Shown: positions 28,501-34,890, counted from the first letter of the stretch. The stretch: DNA of 45,251 nt from Microscillaceae bacterium (GCA_003483885.1 DMXI01000082.1:1-45251); one strand, 5' to 3'. Notes: generated by a model from the sequence alone, not told the origin. Numbers and translations are program-made.

Positions 28501-29001
28501 AAGAAAGCGGCGAGAAAATTTATAAAAGACCCAGTAGGAACTACTAAAAAAGCCATATCTAATATTGATCCTATTGAAATTGTCAAAGGGCCAATTGGTG
28601 CTATGCAAAAAGCAGCGGGTGGTGTTCAAGATTTAATAAATGGGGATTTCAATGCTTTTGGACAAAAATTAGCTGGTAATGCTACAGAAGCAGCTATGTC
28701 TGTTGCTGGTGTGAAGGCTCCAAAAATTAAACTTGGGAGTGCGAGTAAAAAAGTAATTCCAAAAGGACCTGGTGCGAAGGGGAGTAAAAAAGTAAAACGA
28801 AGCGGAACTAGTACTAAGAAAAAAAATGGAGGAGGAAGTACTCAACAACCCAAAGAGCACAGAACAAATAAGAGAAAGTCTAATTGGAATAAACACACAA
28901 ATAGAAGGGCTGGAAAACAGTACGGCACAAATAAAAATAATAATCGGGGTAATAAGAATAAGAAATATGCTAAACCCACTAACCCAAATAAGAAAAAATA
29001 G
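22570..29001 (+). CDS. RHS repeat-associated core protein, polymorphic-toxin type
   Basis: A 2143-residue protein. A signal peptide (cut near residue 39, ITLAQ) points to Sec export rather than T6SS loading. About 45-740 are Ig/PKD-like beta domains with paired cysteines. A DUF6443-type segment follows (IRKKYINEADVVN... WQRVYLDGLGRPVQTIDQ, about 758-900), then YD repeats to about 1640. The RHS core runs from YHYKDHLGNLRVAF (about 1650) to HYYPFGLEL (from 1871) and GRFHSVDPLAEDYLYNSVYAF (about 1920-1940). The last 190 residues (after 28433) are a different, more A/T-rich tip with a hydrophobic helical part and a very basic Asn/Lys/Arg-rich tail (NWNKHTNRRAGKQYG...). I do not recognise the toxin fold. 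An ATG at 22600 is an alternative start. Confidence 0.9.
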   Translation: MQTKKIGRSRMKTKKIKLLRWASLWLLLSLALLPQITLAQQSSPYIDGLTSVCDEETVQYSVVFLSGSVTWEVVGGGGYVKTASGLDAEIVWTAPGTRTLRATITPEFGSARVETTTVTVKALPSVVVSGPTMIRAGTAASLTATGAGSYAWSYRLTSSSGAYTPISDPTTLTLHENTTFKVVGTTNSCPGEEVYHTVQVVKTPTVASTWGSAWAVGATFGTSFQVTGTPGANGTTCRWYSSASEGEPLATSNNPILNLAALNLNTFYVASYNASQEVESARVPFKILRLELATNNNSTSCNGTNTVVAAVNGWPSAYAIEEITTSLPTGEHYLQYHWYSDAAGTNLLQTGSTATLGAQYAGTNVYARVTLNGGILSDLKPEALPSATNPIRPIFVGMQNCGATVTLSGAQSGETYRLVFEKEFNGNWTKIDSSESTNGVFNLPPSQHLLSFDARYRMYITNSNGCKGADKLVQGFEPNFPEYARAYAFPSQGICLGEKITASVGTGALDDTFNKFEWSVNGTYLGTTTYPTVTYDYTPTATGTYTFSVKVYHKTTDCAIKIFTAPSVQVNDAVPPAPAFTTESSTKCEGGKTLIRATGGSANTTYRWYKDNVRLTSQDAFLLVDNTLTPATYELSLINTGGCEGPRVTIPMAVNAALAKPTIDSVSIVPDAAGVRTIKVKGAQVGQKYVWSGLEGVSDSLTAGGTMTWNFNRTTVISVYIKYTDGSCESEKLYIPIRVIDPYAHIEEADLNLTGIQTIRKKYINEADVVNLSVIEQQTRWQRVYLDGLGRPVQTIDQEASPNKLDVVQAMGYDDIGRSPRNYLPYTSGVNLKGFKSGGITATKAFYAEGQSVTHATDPHPYALSEFESSPLNRSFVQYAPGAHWVGAKKAVTTCLYTNPDPNGANTAAQDKIRLLRVNNVLAQGDVAIDQETWVLDALETDENDQVKTTYEARQGIELRAGLTLSNTHPSVTLTVNPGDQNVPVVAGFYAQGELARTTITDEDGKVTEEFKNKSGQVILKRAKVDENTWAQTYYAYDDFGQLSYVLPPEAVKVLEAHHWDFANETVKTEVARLWYRYYYDGRKRLITKEVPGAGKVMMVYDRRDRLVLSQDANQRQSDEWSFTKYDELNRPVMTGIHTNAQTRAQLQTALDANFGTNGYQTHETMDTTTVGKANHLYTNQSFPDSDLNVHSVTYYDNYHWKNDTTARYNFDATGDLNNLVAEPLTLINTGQVTATKTKILGSDSTYLTTVSYYDCRGRVLQTVADNHLTSGSGESGKDRTMTQYAFDGLVKQSVVQHYNAANNSTHYVTQWSEYDHTGRVKASYQEIQDGGTFAYKDLTAAKATGSVEQISTLAYNELGQLITKELGETSNSVNPLQTLDFRYNIRGWMTHLNDANLSTQSQDNDLFGFELKYAQGAQNNYLNGNIGQMVWKSSLDNVQRQYDYTYDGLNRLKTAQYSSVTRPGENGRYDVGNLVYDLNGNIQSLSRQGLLTQDAQLNMSFGTMDSLQYSYRGNQLLGVKDLEAASATGVAGDFRDGHAHTTSDPDYHYDVNGNMNEDKNKEITTIRYNHLNLPTIISFSGDRSIEYTYDAAGIKLKKEVYENKVRVAWTNYVGSFVYERDNLQFIHTAEGRALAPGTVEGNQAFLYEYHYKDHLGNLRVAFREGQATTALATFETPQTDKDQGFEYDNDIVKAKPNGAGSASELGSDTKPLGAWKTIKVTKGDKVAVEVQAHIGGTPTQTSGNGLQFFVQTLANTYNNSQDGGINNPNTLLLGLGFSPDGQPSQTAGVPNAYLRYVLYDEAGQNVIKSEKVFVTLPVDPQDWETLSLDFDIPENGILQVYTANETADQNVWFDDLKVTFTPQLIVQENHYYPFGLELMGLNKLNHPEHRWKFQGQEEQKEFGLNWSSFKWRNADVAIGRFHSVDPLAEDYLYNSVYAFSENKVIGDIELEGLESTPGKHKDNSILGGVRTWWSNTKKAARKFIKDPVGTTKKAISNIDPIEIVKGPIGAMQKAAGGVQDLINGDFNAFGQKLAGNATEAAMSVAGVKAPKIKLGSASKKVIPKGPGAKGSKKVKRSGTSTKKKNGGGSTQQPKEHRTNKRKSNWNKHTNRRAGKQYGTNKNNNRGNKNKKYAKPTNPNKKK

Positions 29002-29009
29002 TCAGGCAA

Positions 29010-29558
29010 ATGAAAGCGCAAGAACTTGAAGAACATAAAAATGAAGTAACAACCCTTCTTCATCAATACCTTGATGAAGGTAGTTGGATTAAAGCTCAAA
29101 AATTATTAGAAAATGAATTAAAAAGCTTTCCTAATGATTTCTGGATTTTGACAAACCTGAGCGAGATATATTATGAACAACACCATTACGATGATGCATT
29201 AAAGTTTGCTGAACAGGCATTAAAGGTAAATAATGATAATCCTTTGGTTTTGCATAATTATGCTAGTATTCTTGATATGAAAGGTGAAACACAAAGATCA
29301 ATTGACATTTGGCTAGACCTTCTAAATAAAGGTATAAGCTATATTCTAAAAGAATGTGGTGAAAGTAAAAGGTGGGCCGAATCATTGCTTAATGATGTTA
29401 GAGCAAGATTAGCCTTAAGCTATAGTGACCTTGATAATTTTAATGATGCTTTAAAATATCTTAAAAATCACCTTGATAATAGGAAAAGAGGTTTACCTAG
29501 TAATTTTACAAAAAAATATATATTGAGAAAAATTAAGGAGTTTGAGAAAGCTAGTTAG
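29010..29558 (+). CDS. TPR protein, candidate immunity protein of the RHS tip
   Basis: A 182-residue cytoplasmic protein of helical hairpins with TPR consensus: WILTNLSEIYYEQHHYDDALKFAEQALKVNNDNPLVLHNYASILDMKGETQRSIDIWLDLL, and later LALSYSDLDNFNDALKYLKNHL. The start lies 8 bp after the RHS stop codon, and base composition is clearly more A/T-rich than the RHS body, like the tip. Position directly after a variable RHS tip is the classic place for the cognate immunity gene. The role is inferred from that alone, since a TPR fold by itself is not diagnostic. A repeat with a terminator hairpin follows. Confidence 0.7.
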   Translation: MKAQELEEHKNEVTTLLHQYLDEGSWIKAQKLLENELKSFPNDFWILTNLSEIYYEQHHYDDALKFAEQALKVNNDNPLVLHNYASILDMKGETQRSIDIWLDLLNKGISYILKECGESKRWAESLLNDVRARLALSYSDLDNFNDALKYLKNHLDNRKRGLPSNFTKKYILRKIKEFEKAS

Positions 29559-29574
29559 TGCGAGATTTCTAGTT

Positions 29575-29730
29575 CCTAGTTCTTTTAAGTCTTCCCCCCG
29601 TTGTTTTAAGTTTGAGCGCAGCGGGAACTTAAAACTTTTGAATAAATGACAAGTTTCCGAACTTGTTTTGCGACAGCAAGCTAAAGAATAAAAGCCTTGT
29701 TCATTGAGTTGAGCAGGGCTTTTTTTATTT
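29575..29730 (+). repeat. Intercassette repeat, copy A, with terminator
   Basis: The element starts CCTAGTTCTTTTAAGTCTTCC, contains ATAAATGACAAGT and CTTGTTTTGCGACAGCAAG (itself a small stem: CTTG with CAAG), and ends in AAGCCTTGTTCA...TGAGCAGGGCTT plus seven T residues (29692-29727). It shares these blocks in the same order with 31297-31440, 31606-31744 and 38569-38708. It doubles as the terminator of the TPR gene. Confidence 0.75.
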
Positions 29731-29793
29731 CGTTTGAGGGGTAAATTATTAGCATCAAGATGAACAGTATTGAGGGATTAGCAGGATTTATTC

Positions 29794-30985
29794 TGTCATC
29801 AAAAGTGAGAAAGTTTTTGTAACTTTACCCGTAGATCCTCAGGACTGGGAAACGTTCAGTCTGGACTTTGACATCCCTGAAAATGGTATTTTGCAGGTAT
29901 ACACCGCCAATGAAACTGCGGATCAAAATGTGTGGTTTGATGACTTCAAAGTCACTTTCACCCCACAACTGATTGTACAGGAGAATCATTATTATCCCTT
30001 TGGGTTGGAGCTAAGTGGAATCAATAAGGAAAATAAGCCTGAGCATAAGTTTACCTTCCAAGGTCAGGAAGAACAGAAAGAGTTTGGGTTAAACTGGAGT
30101 AGTTTTAAGTGGCGAAATGCCGATGTAGCCATTGGTCGTTTTCATTCGGTTGATCCTTTGGCGGAAGACTATTTGTATAATAGTGTGTATGCTTTTAGTG
30201 AGAATAAGGTAACAAACCATGTAGAGTTAGAAGGGTTAGAATCAGTCTCTGCGACTGCTCTAAATTATGCACAGATGGGTTTAAATGCCTGGGATAGGGC
30301 AGTGAACTGGTTTACTGGCGGTATCCGAAAAATGGGGCAAGGAATTAAAGATTACCAGCAAAGCCAAATTCAAAAGAACGATGAGGGTTATGTAGAACAC
30401 GTTCCTGAAGGTGCCCGCCGTAAAATGGATTTTGTGAGGGAGAATAAAGCCAAGGCTAAAATGGCCGAAGGAATGTTACAACACTATGGCACACATCATG
30501 ACGCGATGGGATTTGTTATGGGTGCTTTAGAAGGTGGAGCAATTCCAGGAGCACTAAAAAAAGCGTCTGGTAAAGCTGCCTCAAACGCTATCTATATTCC
30601 TGGGCTTAGGAGAGGCCCTGGTGCGAAAGTAGCAGAAGACGCTGCTGAAAAAGGTAGCAGTGAATGGACAAGAGTTGGAAGATGGATGAATGATGATGAA
30701 TATACTAAAATGAAAGATACTGGATTAGTCCAAGAAGGAGGAGGAGGGTTAACCTTCAGTGCTACAACAGGGCCAAACGCTTACCGTAAACAGACGTATA
30801 AAGGAAATGTATATGTTGAGTATGATGTTCCTACTAATAGTTTACTTCCTGGTGGTGAGCCTGGCTGGGTGAAAAATATTGGTCCGAGTGCACCAAAATC
30901 TCAACAGTATCTTCTAAAAAAGCAAGGAGGAAAAATGCTTCCTAAATGGCGAAATTTGTCAGAAGTATTAGAGGTAAAAAAATGA
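29794..30985 (+). pseudogene. Orphan RHS core-plus-tip cassette without a start
   Basis: Bases 29794-30240 align without gaps to 27987-28433 of the large RHS gene (constant offset 1807) and encode the same core end (HYYPFG..., GRFHSVDPLAEDY). The frame is closed by a TGA at 29771 and contains no ATG before the core; the first possible start is a TTG at 29891, inside the homology. It therefore looks like a displaced 3' cassette, silent unless recombined. The new tip (about 250 residues) has a hydrophobic Gly-rich segment, then a C-terminal domain with WTRVGRWM, VQEGGGGLTF, NAYR, VYVEYDVPTNSLLPGG and IGP. I recall this pattern from a common RHS/TreTu-type toxin family thought to have an ADP-ribosyltransferase-like fold; treat the family name as tentative. 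Confidence 0.8.
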
Positions 30986-31290
30986 GTTTTATAGAATATT
31001 TCAAAAATAGATTCGAAAAAGAATTAAGTAGTGATGTTACTATTACTTACAAGCATGATATAGCAGGAGTTAATGGGTTTGATAATAACCTAGGCGATTA
31101 TTTTGGTGTAGAACTAGAGTCTAATACTCATGCAGGTTATATTGCTTTTTGGGATAAAGGTTTTCTTGATTTTGAAGTAATCACACTAGATACGATAGAA
31201 CACGTAATTCCTACAAAAATTATCAGGACAAGTGATTATGAAGATAATGCTGAAGTCTTAAAGAATATAATACAGTATTTTAGCAATTAG
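30982..31290 (+). CDS. Small protein, candidate immunity partner of the orphan tip
   Basis: A 102-residue acidic protein (MSFIEYFKNRFEKELSSDV... to ...ILQYFSN-like end). Its ATG overlaps the TGA of the orphan tip (ATGA, 30982-30985), so the two are coupled. An upstream in-frame ATG at 30946 would add 12 residues from within the tip and is less likely. Mixed alpha/beta with an N-terminal amphipathic helix. I do not recognise the family, but size, charge and strict coupling to a toxin tip are what immunity genes show. Because the cassette upstream has no visible start, expression would depend on read-through or an internal promoter. Confidence 0.7.
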   Translation: MSFIEYFKNRFEKELSSDVTITYKHDIAGVNGFDNNLGDYFGVELESNTHAGYIAFWDKGFLDFEVITLDTIEHVIPTKIIRTSDYEDNAEVLKNIIQYFSN

Positions 31291-31296
31291 CTTTTT

Positions 31297-31440
31297 CCCT
31301 AGTTCTTTTAAATCTTCCGAAGGGTGACTTGAAAGTATAGAATAAACGACAAGTCTAGATGCTTCCAGCACAGGCTTGTTTTGCGACAGCAAGAAATATG
31401 AAGCCTTGTTCATTAATTTGAGCAAGGCTTATTTTATTTG
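31297..31440 (+). repeat. Intercassette repeat, copy B, with terminator
   Basis: Same order of blocks as copy A: CCTAGTTCTTTTAAATCTTCC, ATAGAATAAACGACAAGTC, CACAGGCTTGTTTTGCGACA, and the hairpin AAGCCTTGTTCA...TGAGCAAGGCTT (31401-31430). It starts 7 bases after the immunity gene's stop codon. Confidence 0.75.
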
Positions 31441-31457
31441 AAAATCGGCAAGTAAGT

Positions 31458-31487
31458 TTTGAAAAACGGTAGCGGGGCTTATCTTTG
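31458..31487 (+). promoter_or_regulatory. Promoter of a candidate small RNA
   Basis: TTTG (31458-31461) and TATCTTTG (31480-31487), 18 bases apart, match the -33/-7 elements of Bacteroidota promoters exactly. No start codon with an open frame follows; two hairpins do. Confidence 0.6.
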
Positions 31488-31492
31488 CATTG

Positions 31493-31554
31493 ATTAGGGA
31501 TCAGCTGCAAAGCTGATCATTGCCCTGTTCTTTAGGTAAGAGCAGGGCTTTTTG
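31493..31554 (+). ncRNA. Candidate small RNA of about 60 nt
   Basis: From the predicted start a short transcript would contain GATCAGCT-GCAA-AGCTGATC (31499-31518), a perfect 8-bp stem capped by a GNRA tetraloop. Next comes GCCCTGTTCTT with AAGAGCAGGGC (31522-31548; 11 bp with one G-T pair, 5-base loop) and a T-tract, which is a strong terminator. There is no coding potential. It lies between two intercassette repeats of the RHS locus. It could be a regulatory or antitoxin RNA, or a leftover promoter-terminator pair. Confidence 0.45.
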
Positions 31555-31605
31555 TTTCGTTTGAGCTCGAGTAGTAGTTTTATGTTTCGCCAAATTAAAA
31601 CTATG

Positions 31606-31744
31606 CCCCAGTTCTTCTAAACCTTCCGAAGAAGACTTGAAAGCATAGAATAAACGACAAGTCTAGATGCTTCTAGCACAGGCTTGTTTTGCGATAGCAA
31701 AGTACACGAAGCCTGTTCAATATAAAGTTGGGCAGGTTTCTTTG
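31606..31744 (+). repeat. Intercassette repeat, copy C
   Basis: CCCAGTTCTTCTAAACCTTCC, AGAATAAACGACAAGTCTAG, CACAGGCTTGTTTTGCGATA, and a closing hairpin GCCTGTTCAA...TTGGGCAGG, in the same order as copies A, B and D. Copies C and D share the closing-hairpin variant, and A and B share the other. Confidence 0.75.
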
Positions 31745-32065
31745 TACATACCTATATTATTTGCCTCCATCTTTTTTGAACGACTCAGGGATTTGCTAGA
31801 GTCGACTGCCTTGCTAGAAACTCACGCCAACTAAGAGCAGAAAATCTCAAGGGATTTATTCCACATTTGAAGAGAAAGCTACTACAAAACGAAAATGTCC
31901 AAGGAAGAAACCTTACGAATAAAAATATTAAAAATTGTACTATATGCATTAACCATATAAATATAGTAATTAATTTTAACCAAAATAACATCCGGTAAAC
32001 ACCCTAAGCTTGATTTTTTTACCCTTTAACCGGTAAAATTGCACAAACAAATTTTTTAAAAATCT
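31745..32065. other. Intergenic region, possible coding debris
   Basis: I see no complete gene. On the plus strand an open frame of about 70 codons without ATG runs to a TAA near 31998 (reading ...RQLRAENLKGFIPHLKRKLL...CTICINHINIV...). It could be the end of a lost toxin tip but is too short to support. CCGGTAAA occurs twice just upstream of the 32066 gene. Confidence 0.3.
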
Positions 32066-32509
32066 ATGAATATCACATTAGATAATTTCGATTTCAAAGT
32101 ATCAAGCTTAACCGAGGTAGCCGAAGTAGACAAACTATTGGCTGAGTATGATTTACAAATCAAAAGCCGGGAGGCTCGCCTGGGTAATCGGGAAGTACAG
32201 CTCCAACGCGCTGAAACCCGCACTGATAACCTCGACGAAGATATCTTAGAGTTAGAGGCACTCATTGCCACCAAAGAGTTTGAACTCACTAAGTATCCGG
32301 CAGGAAGTAATAAACACGGGGAAATTAGTGTAAACCTTGGGGTAGATAAGGCTCGATTGGAAGCGCTTAAGTTTCGACGTAACGGGAACGTAAGCCCCGT
32401 GGTAGTGGTGGAACGCAACGCCGATGCAGGCGAAGAACAAGTGCTGTTGGCTTATTATAAGCAATTCAGAGATGCATTGTTGGCGCGTAAAACAGCCTTA
32501 GGGGCTTAA
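32066..32509 (+). CDS. Coiled-coil protein of unknown function
   Basis: A 147-residue soluble protein, not recognised. The central part (LAEYDLQIKSREARLGNREVQLQRAETRTDNLDEDILELEALIATKEFEL) has heptad spacing with many charged residues, so a coiled coil or helical hairpin is likely. There is no signal peptide or membrane segment. It has its own terminator and lies between the RHS cassettes and a putative HTH gene. Base composition is balanced compared with the A/T-rich cassette genes, which suggests an older resident gene. Confidence 0.7.
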   Translation: MNITLDNFDFKVSSLTEVAEVDKLLAEYDLQIKSREARLGNREVQLQRAETRTDNLDEDILELEALIATKEFELTKYPAGSNKHGEISVNLGVDKARLEALKFRRNGNVSPVVVVERNADAGEEQVLLAYYKQFRDALLARKTALGA

Positions 32510-32528
32510 TACTTGTATAACGAATACT

Positions 32529-32563
32529 TACACGAAGTTTCGCTTGAGGCTTCGTGTATTTTT
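32529..32563 (+). terminator. Terminator of the coiled-coil gene
   Basis: TACACGAAG (32529-32537) pairs perfectly with CTTCGTGTA (32550-32558), 12-base loop, followed by TTTTT. Confidence 0.85.
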
Positions 32564-32572
32564 AGATTCTAA

Positions 32573-32694
32573 TGCATAATTTTTCTTTGCATAATTTCAT
32601 TTTTTATGCAGCAAGAAATTATGCATTTCAAAAAAAGGGTTTGCATAATCGCCTCTTGTATAATTTATTTTTTTATGCTTCCAAAAATTATGCA
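32573..32694 (+). promoter_or_regulatory. Array of six TGCATAATT sites in two 53-bp units
   Basis: Two imperfect 53-bp units (32573-32625 and 32642-32694, period 69) each contain two direct copies and one inverted copy of TGCATAATT, six sites in all. In unit 1, TGCATAATTTC (32588-32598) and GAAATTATGCA (32615-32625) are perfect inverted repeats; in unit 2 one base differs. The array ends 32 bp before the start of the putative HTH gene, so multiple operators for that protein are the simplest reading. Confidence 0.6.
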
Positions 32695-32726
32695 AGCAGC
32701 AATATGTACTCATTACTACCAAACTT

Positions 32727-33248
32727 ATGAAAAAACTATTTCAACAACTGGGCTTTACTGCTGACGATTTAGCCATTTTGTTATATACCAGTGCGCAAAC
32801 TATTTATAGTTGGATGCGCCGCAATGCTACTATCCCCTGGGATTACCAAGTGTATTTAAATGCCTTGGAAAATTGTGCAAACGCGGCTACCAATACGCAA
32901 CTGAAACAAGTAAAACATCATATTCAGAATCAACCAAATGATGATTTTATTTTACACAAGGAACAAGCTTTACAAGCGCTGCAAAATGCCTTGAATCAAT
33001 TAAAAACTAAGAAGCACCAGTTAGAACAAAAACAAACAGAAGTAAGATTAAAGGTATATGTTGCCCAAACATTGAATAATTACTTACCTGAAAATTTTAA
33101 ACACCATCATCGGGTGACCAGCTGGCAAACTGTGATGACGGATAAATACAGTTGGCAATACCAAAAGTTATACTTTGAACAACAACTTCCATTGGAGGAA
33201 AGGTTAGCGGGTATAGAAGCAAAGTTAGATTTTTGGAAACAATTGTAA
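32727..33248 (+). CDS. Putative helix-turn-helix regulator with helical tail
   Basis: The product has 173 residues. The N-terminus (FTADDLAILLYTSAQTIYSW, then MRRNATIPWDYQVYLNALE) fits a Xre-type helix-turn-helix: helix, turn at TSAQ, recognition helix TIYSWMRR, then a packing helix. The middle (about 70-120) is a long Gln/Lys-rich helix likely to be a coiled coil (LQNALNQLKTKKHQLEQKQTEVRLKVYV), and the C-terminus is helical. It is expected to be a DNA-binding dimer. The array of six TGCATAATT sites directly upstream suggests autoregulation, which is inference. The HTH assignment is by eye and moderate. Confidence 0.6.
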   Translation: MKKLFQQLGFTADDLAILLYTSAQTIYSWMRRNATIPWDYQVYLNALENCANAATNTQLKQVKHHIQNQPNDDFILHKEQALQALQNALNQLKTKKHQLEQKQTEVRLKVYVAQTLNNYLPENFKHHHRVTSWQTVMTDKYSWQYQKLYFEQQLPLEERLAGIEAKLDFWKQL

Positions 33249-33307
33249 AACAGTTATAAAGGTGTTAATTAAGAAAAATGATTAACATTCTCATAACAGT
33301 TGTTGCT

Positions 33308-33339
33308 TGACATCTGGAAGTCAAAACTCATAACATTGC
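33308..33339 (+). promoter_or_regulatory. Possible promoter of the beta-lactamase-family gene
   Basis: TTG at 33308-33310 and TAACATTG at 33332-33339 (one base from TAnnTTTG) are 21 bases apart, about 45 bp before the ATG. The match is imperfect. Confidence 0.35.
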
Positions 33340-33384
33340 AACATCCAATATTAGGTAAGTCACCAAACTTTTAAATGATGTGCA

Positions 33385-34632
33385 ATGAAAAATTTAAACA
33401 AAACAATAATTGTAATGATTGCTTTAATTATTTTTTGTAAGGCAAGCATAAGCTCTCAGGTAAACCCGAAAGAGCCCAAACTTAATAAGCAAGCTTTACT
33501 CAAGACCTGGAAAAAAACTGTTGTACCAGAATTTGAAAAAGTGGCTAAGGCCTATCCGAAAGCAGGACTCTCAATATGTTTGATTCAGGATGGAAAAGTA
33601 AGCGATATGCGAACTAAAGGTTATCGAGACAAAGCCCGAAAACTACCTAATACTCCCGAAACCATTGTAAACTGGGGGTCTATTACCAAAACCTTTACTG
33701 CAATAGCTATTATGCAACTGAGAGATAGAGGAAAACTCAAATTAGGTGATCCAGTAGTCAAATACATTCCTGAAGTTCGTTGGATACGTACTGATAGTAT
33801 TGGTGTAGATGTTGAAGAAATCACTATTAAACATTTACTTACACATACCTCAGGAATTACTCTCACTGATAGAAAGTGGCATTATTACGATGACTTTAAC
33901 GACTTAGCCCATCGCCCAATCAAATGGGAACAAATCAGTGCAATTCTCCCTTATATTAAAGTAAAACGTAGACCGGGTGTTAAACACGTCTATTCTAATT
34001 TTGCTTTTGTGCTACTAGGGAGAGTAATAGAAAATATTGAGAGGGAGGCTTACACAGCTTATATTTATAAAAATATATTAATGCCTCTTGAAATGAATAC
34101 TGCTCATTTTGGCACAAGCCCTCCACATCTTAAATATCGTAAAAGTCTTTCATATCACAAAAAAGATAAAGATTCTACTCATGTGGTGTTTAATATGGAT
34201 ATTCATAATTACGGTGTTGGCAATCCTACTGGAGGCTTATGTGCTAGTATTGAAGATATGACTAAATATACAAAGTTTTTGGCTGGAACTACTAACAGGA
34301 AGCTTCAACTTAAGTATGATTTAGTTTTAAAGCCAAGTACACTTGATGAGATGTTTACTTGCAAGCATCAAATATTATCAAGAAAGGATTTTAAGTATTG
34401 TATAGGGTTAGGAATGTTTCTATATGAGTATAAGAAAAAGCCTTTAAATACTCATAGTGGAGCACAATATGGTTTTATCAGTTATTTGTATTTTAGCAGA
34501 GAACAGAAAGCAGGAGCATTTATAATATTTAACACAAGAGATGAAGACATAACTATAAAAGAAGCACGACTAGGGGAAACAACTATCAGTATGAGGCACT
34601 TCTTAGGTTGGGTTCCAAAAAAGAAAAAATGA
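33385..34632 (+). CDS. Serine hydrolase of the beta-lactamase / class C family
   Basis: A 415-residue exported protein: signal peptide (MKNLNKTIIVMIALIIFCKASIS), then the penicillin-recognising fold. The catalytic motifs are present: SxxK as Ser99-Ile-Thr-Lys102 (WGSITKTFT), YxN as Tyr203-Ser-Asn (VYSNFAF), and HSG at His357 in place of KTG. HLLTHTSGI and the QLRDRGKLKLGDPVVKYIPE segment are typical of AmpC/CubicO-like esterases and D-aminopeptidases. True beta-lactamase activity cannot be told from sequence; a peptidase or esterase acting in the periplasm is as likely. It is convergent with the lanthipeptide-like gene and separated from it by a hairpin. Confidence 0.88.
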   Translation: MKNLNKTIIVMIALIIFCKASISSQVNPKEPKLNKQALLKTWKKTVVPEFEKVAKAYPKAGLSICLIQDGKVSDMRTKGYRDKARKLPNTPETIVNWGSITKTFTAIAIMQLRDRGKLKLGDPVVKYIPEVRWIRTDSIGVDVEEITIKHLLTHTSGITLTDRKWHYYDDFNDLAHRPIKWEQISAILPYIKVKRRPGVKHVYSNFAFVLLGRVIENIEREAYTAYIYKNILMPLEMNTAHFGTSPPHLKYRKSLSYHKKDKDSTHVVFNMDIHNYGVGNPTGGLCASIEDMTKYTKFLAGTTNRKLQLKYDLVLKPSTLDEMFTCKHQILSRKDFKYCIGLGMFLYEYKKKPLNTHSGAQYGFISYLYFSREQKAGAFIIFNTRDEDITIKEARLGETTISMRHFLGWVPKKKK

Positions 34633-34642
34633 TTGTCTTAAT

Positions 34643-34666
34643 GAAATCGTCCTAACGGACGATTTC
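34643..34666. terminator. Hairpin between convergent genes
   Basis: GAAATCGTCC-TAAC-GGACGATTTC is a perfect 10-bp stem with a 4-base loop in the 51-bp gap between the convergent hydrolase and peptide genes. T-tracts on either side are weak, but the position suggests a bidirectional terminator. Confidence 0.6.
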
Positions 34667-34683
34667 CAAAGGTTTTCTCAAAC

Positions 34684-34863
34684 TTAATCACTATTTGGAC
34701 AAAGGAGAGGATTGGTAGATGCTCTTGTAGGAGCACTTTTGTTTTCATCAGTAAATACTCTTGTTGGACAAGTAGGTCCATCACCAGCTTTGACATCACT
34801 CATTTGCTGATCAGAAAGAACACCTATAGTTTTTTTAATAATTTTTAATTTTCTCTTTTTCAT
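34684..34863 (-). CDS. Lanthipeptide-like (class I, Bacteroidota-type) precursor peptide
   Basis: A 59-residue peptide; the frame is open to a GTG at 34869 but MKKRKLKI from 34863 is the natural start. The leader KKRKLKIIKKTIGVLSDQQMSDVKAG matches the well-known Bacteroidota leader pattern (KKLxLxKKTIxxLSDxEMxxVKGG), with AG instead of GG at the cut. The core (28-59) has Cys32 and Cys55 and eight Ser/Thr residues (31, 34, 38, 43, 46, 49, 50, 58), suited to dehydration and thioether formation. No LanB/LanC or exporter is in the window. The gene is divergent from the Y_Y_Y sensor with only 27 bp between the start codons, so control by that regulator is plausible. Confidence 0.75.
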   Translation of the reverse strand: MKKRKLKIIKKTIGVLSDQQMSDVKAGDGPTCPTRVFTDENKSAPTRASTNPLLCPNSD

Positions 34864-34868
34864 TGTCA

Positions 34869-34889
34869 CTTAATTAATCAAAAATTAAG
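34869..34889. promoter_or_regulatory. Inverted repeat in the 27-bp divergent spacer
   Basis: CTTAATT (34869-34875) and AATTAAG (34883-34889) are perfect inverted arms in the only non-coding DNA between the lanthipeptide-like gene and the sensor regulator. A transcription factor bound here would block or activate both genes. It is A/T-rich, so chance occurrence is possible. Confidence 0.4.
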
Positions 34890-34890
34890 C

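Noticed and set aside
22676..28896. Many open frames of 60-140 codons opposite or out of frame with the large RHS gene
   Set aside because: They are shadows of a single long frame with clear domain content; none has its own start context or protein-like composition.
31785..31991. 68-codon hydrophobic minus-strand frame
   Set aside because: The hydrophobic look comes from A/T-rich non-coding DNA read backwards; there is no promoter or conservation argument.
32529..32700. CRISPR-like appearance of repeated TGCATAATT sites
   Set aside because: Units are only two, spacers are not uniform, sites are inverted as well as direct, and no cas genes are present.
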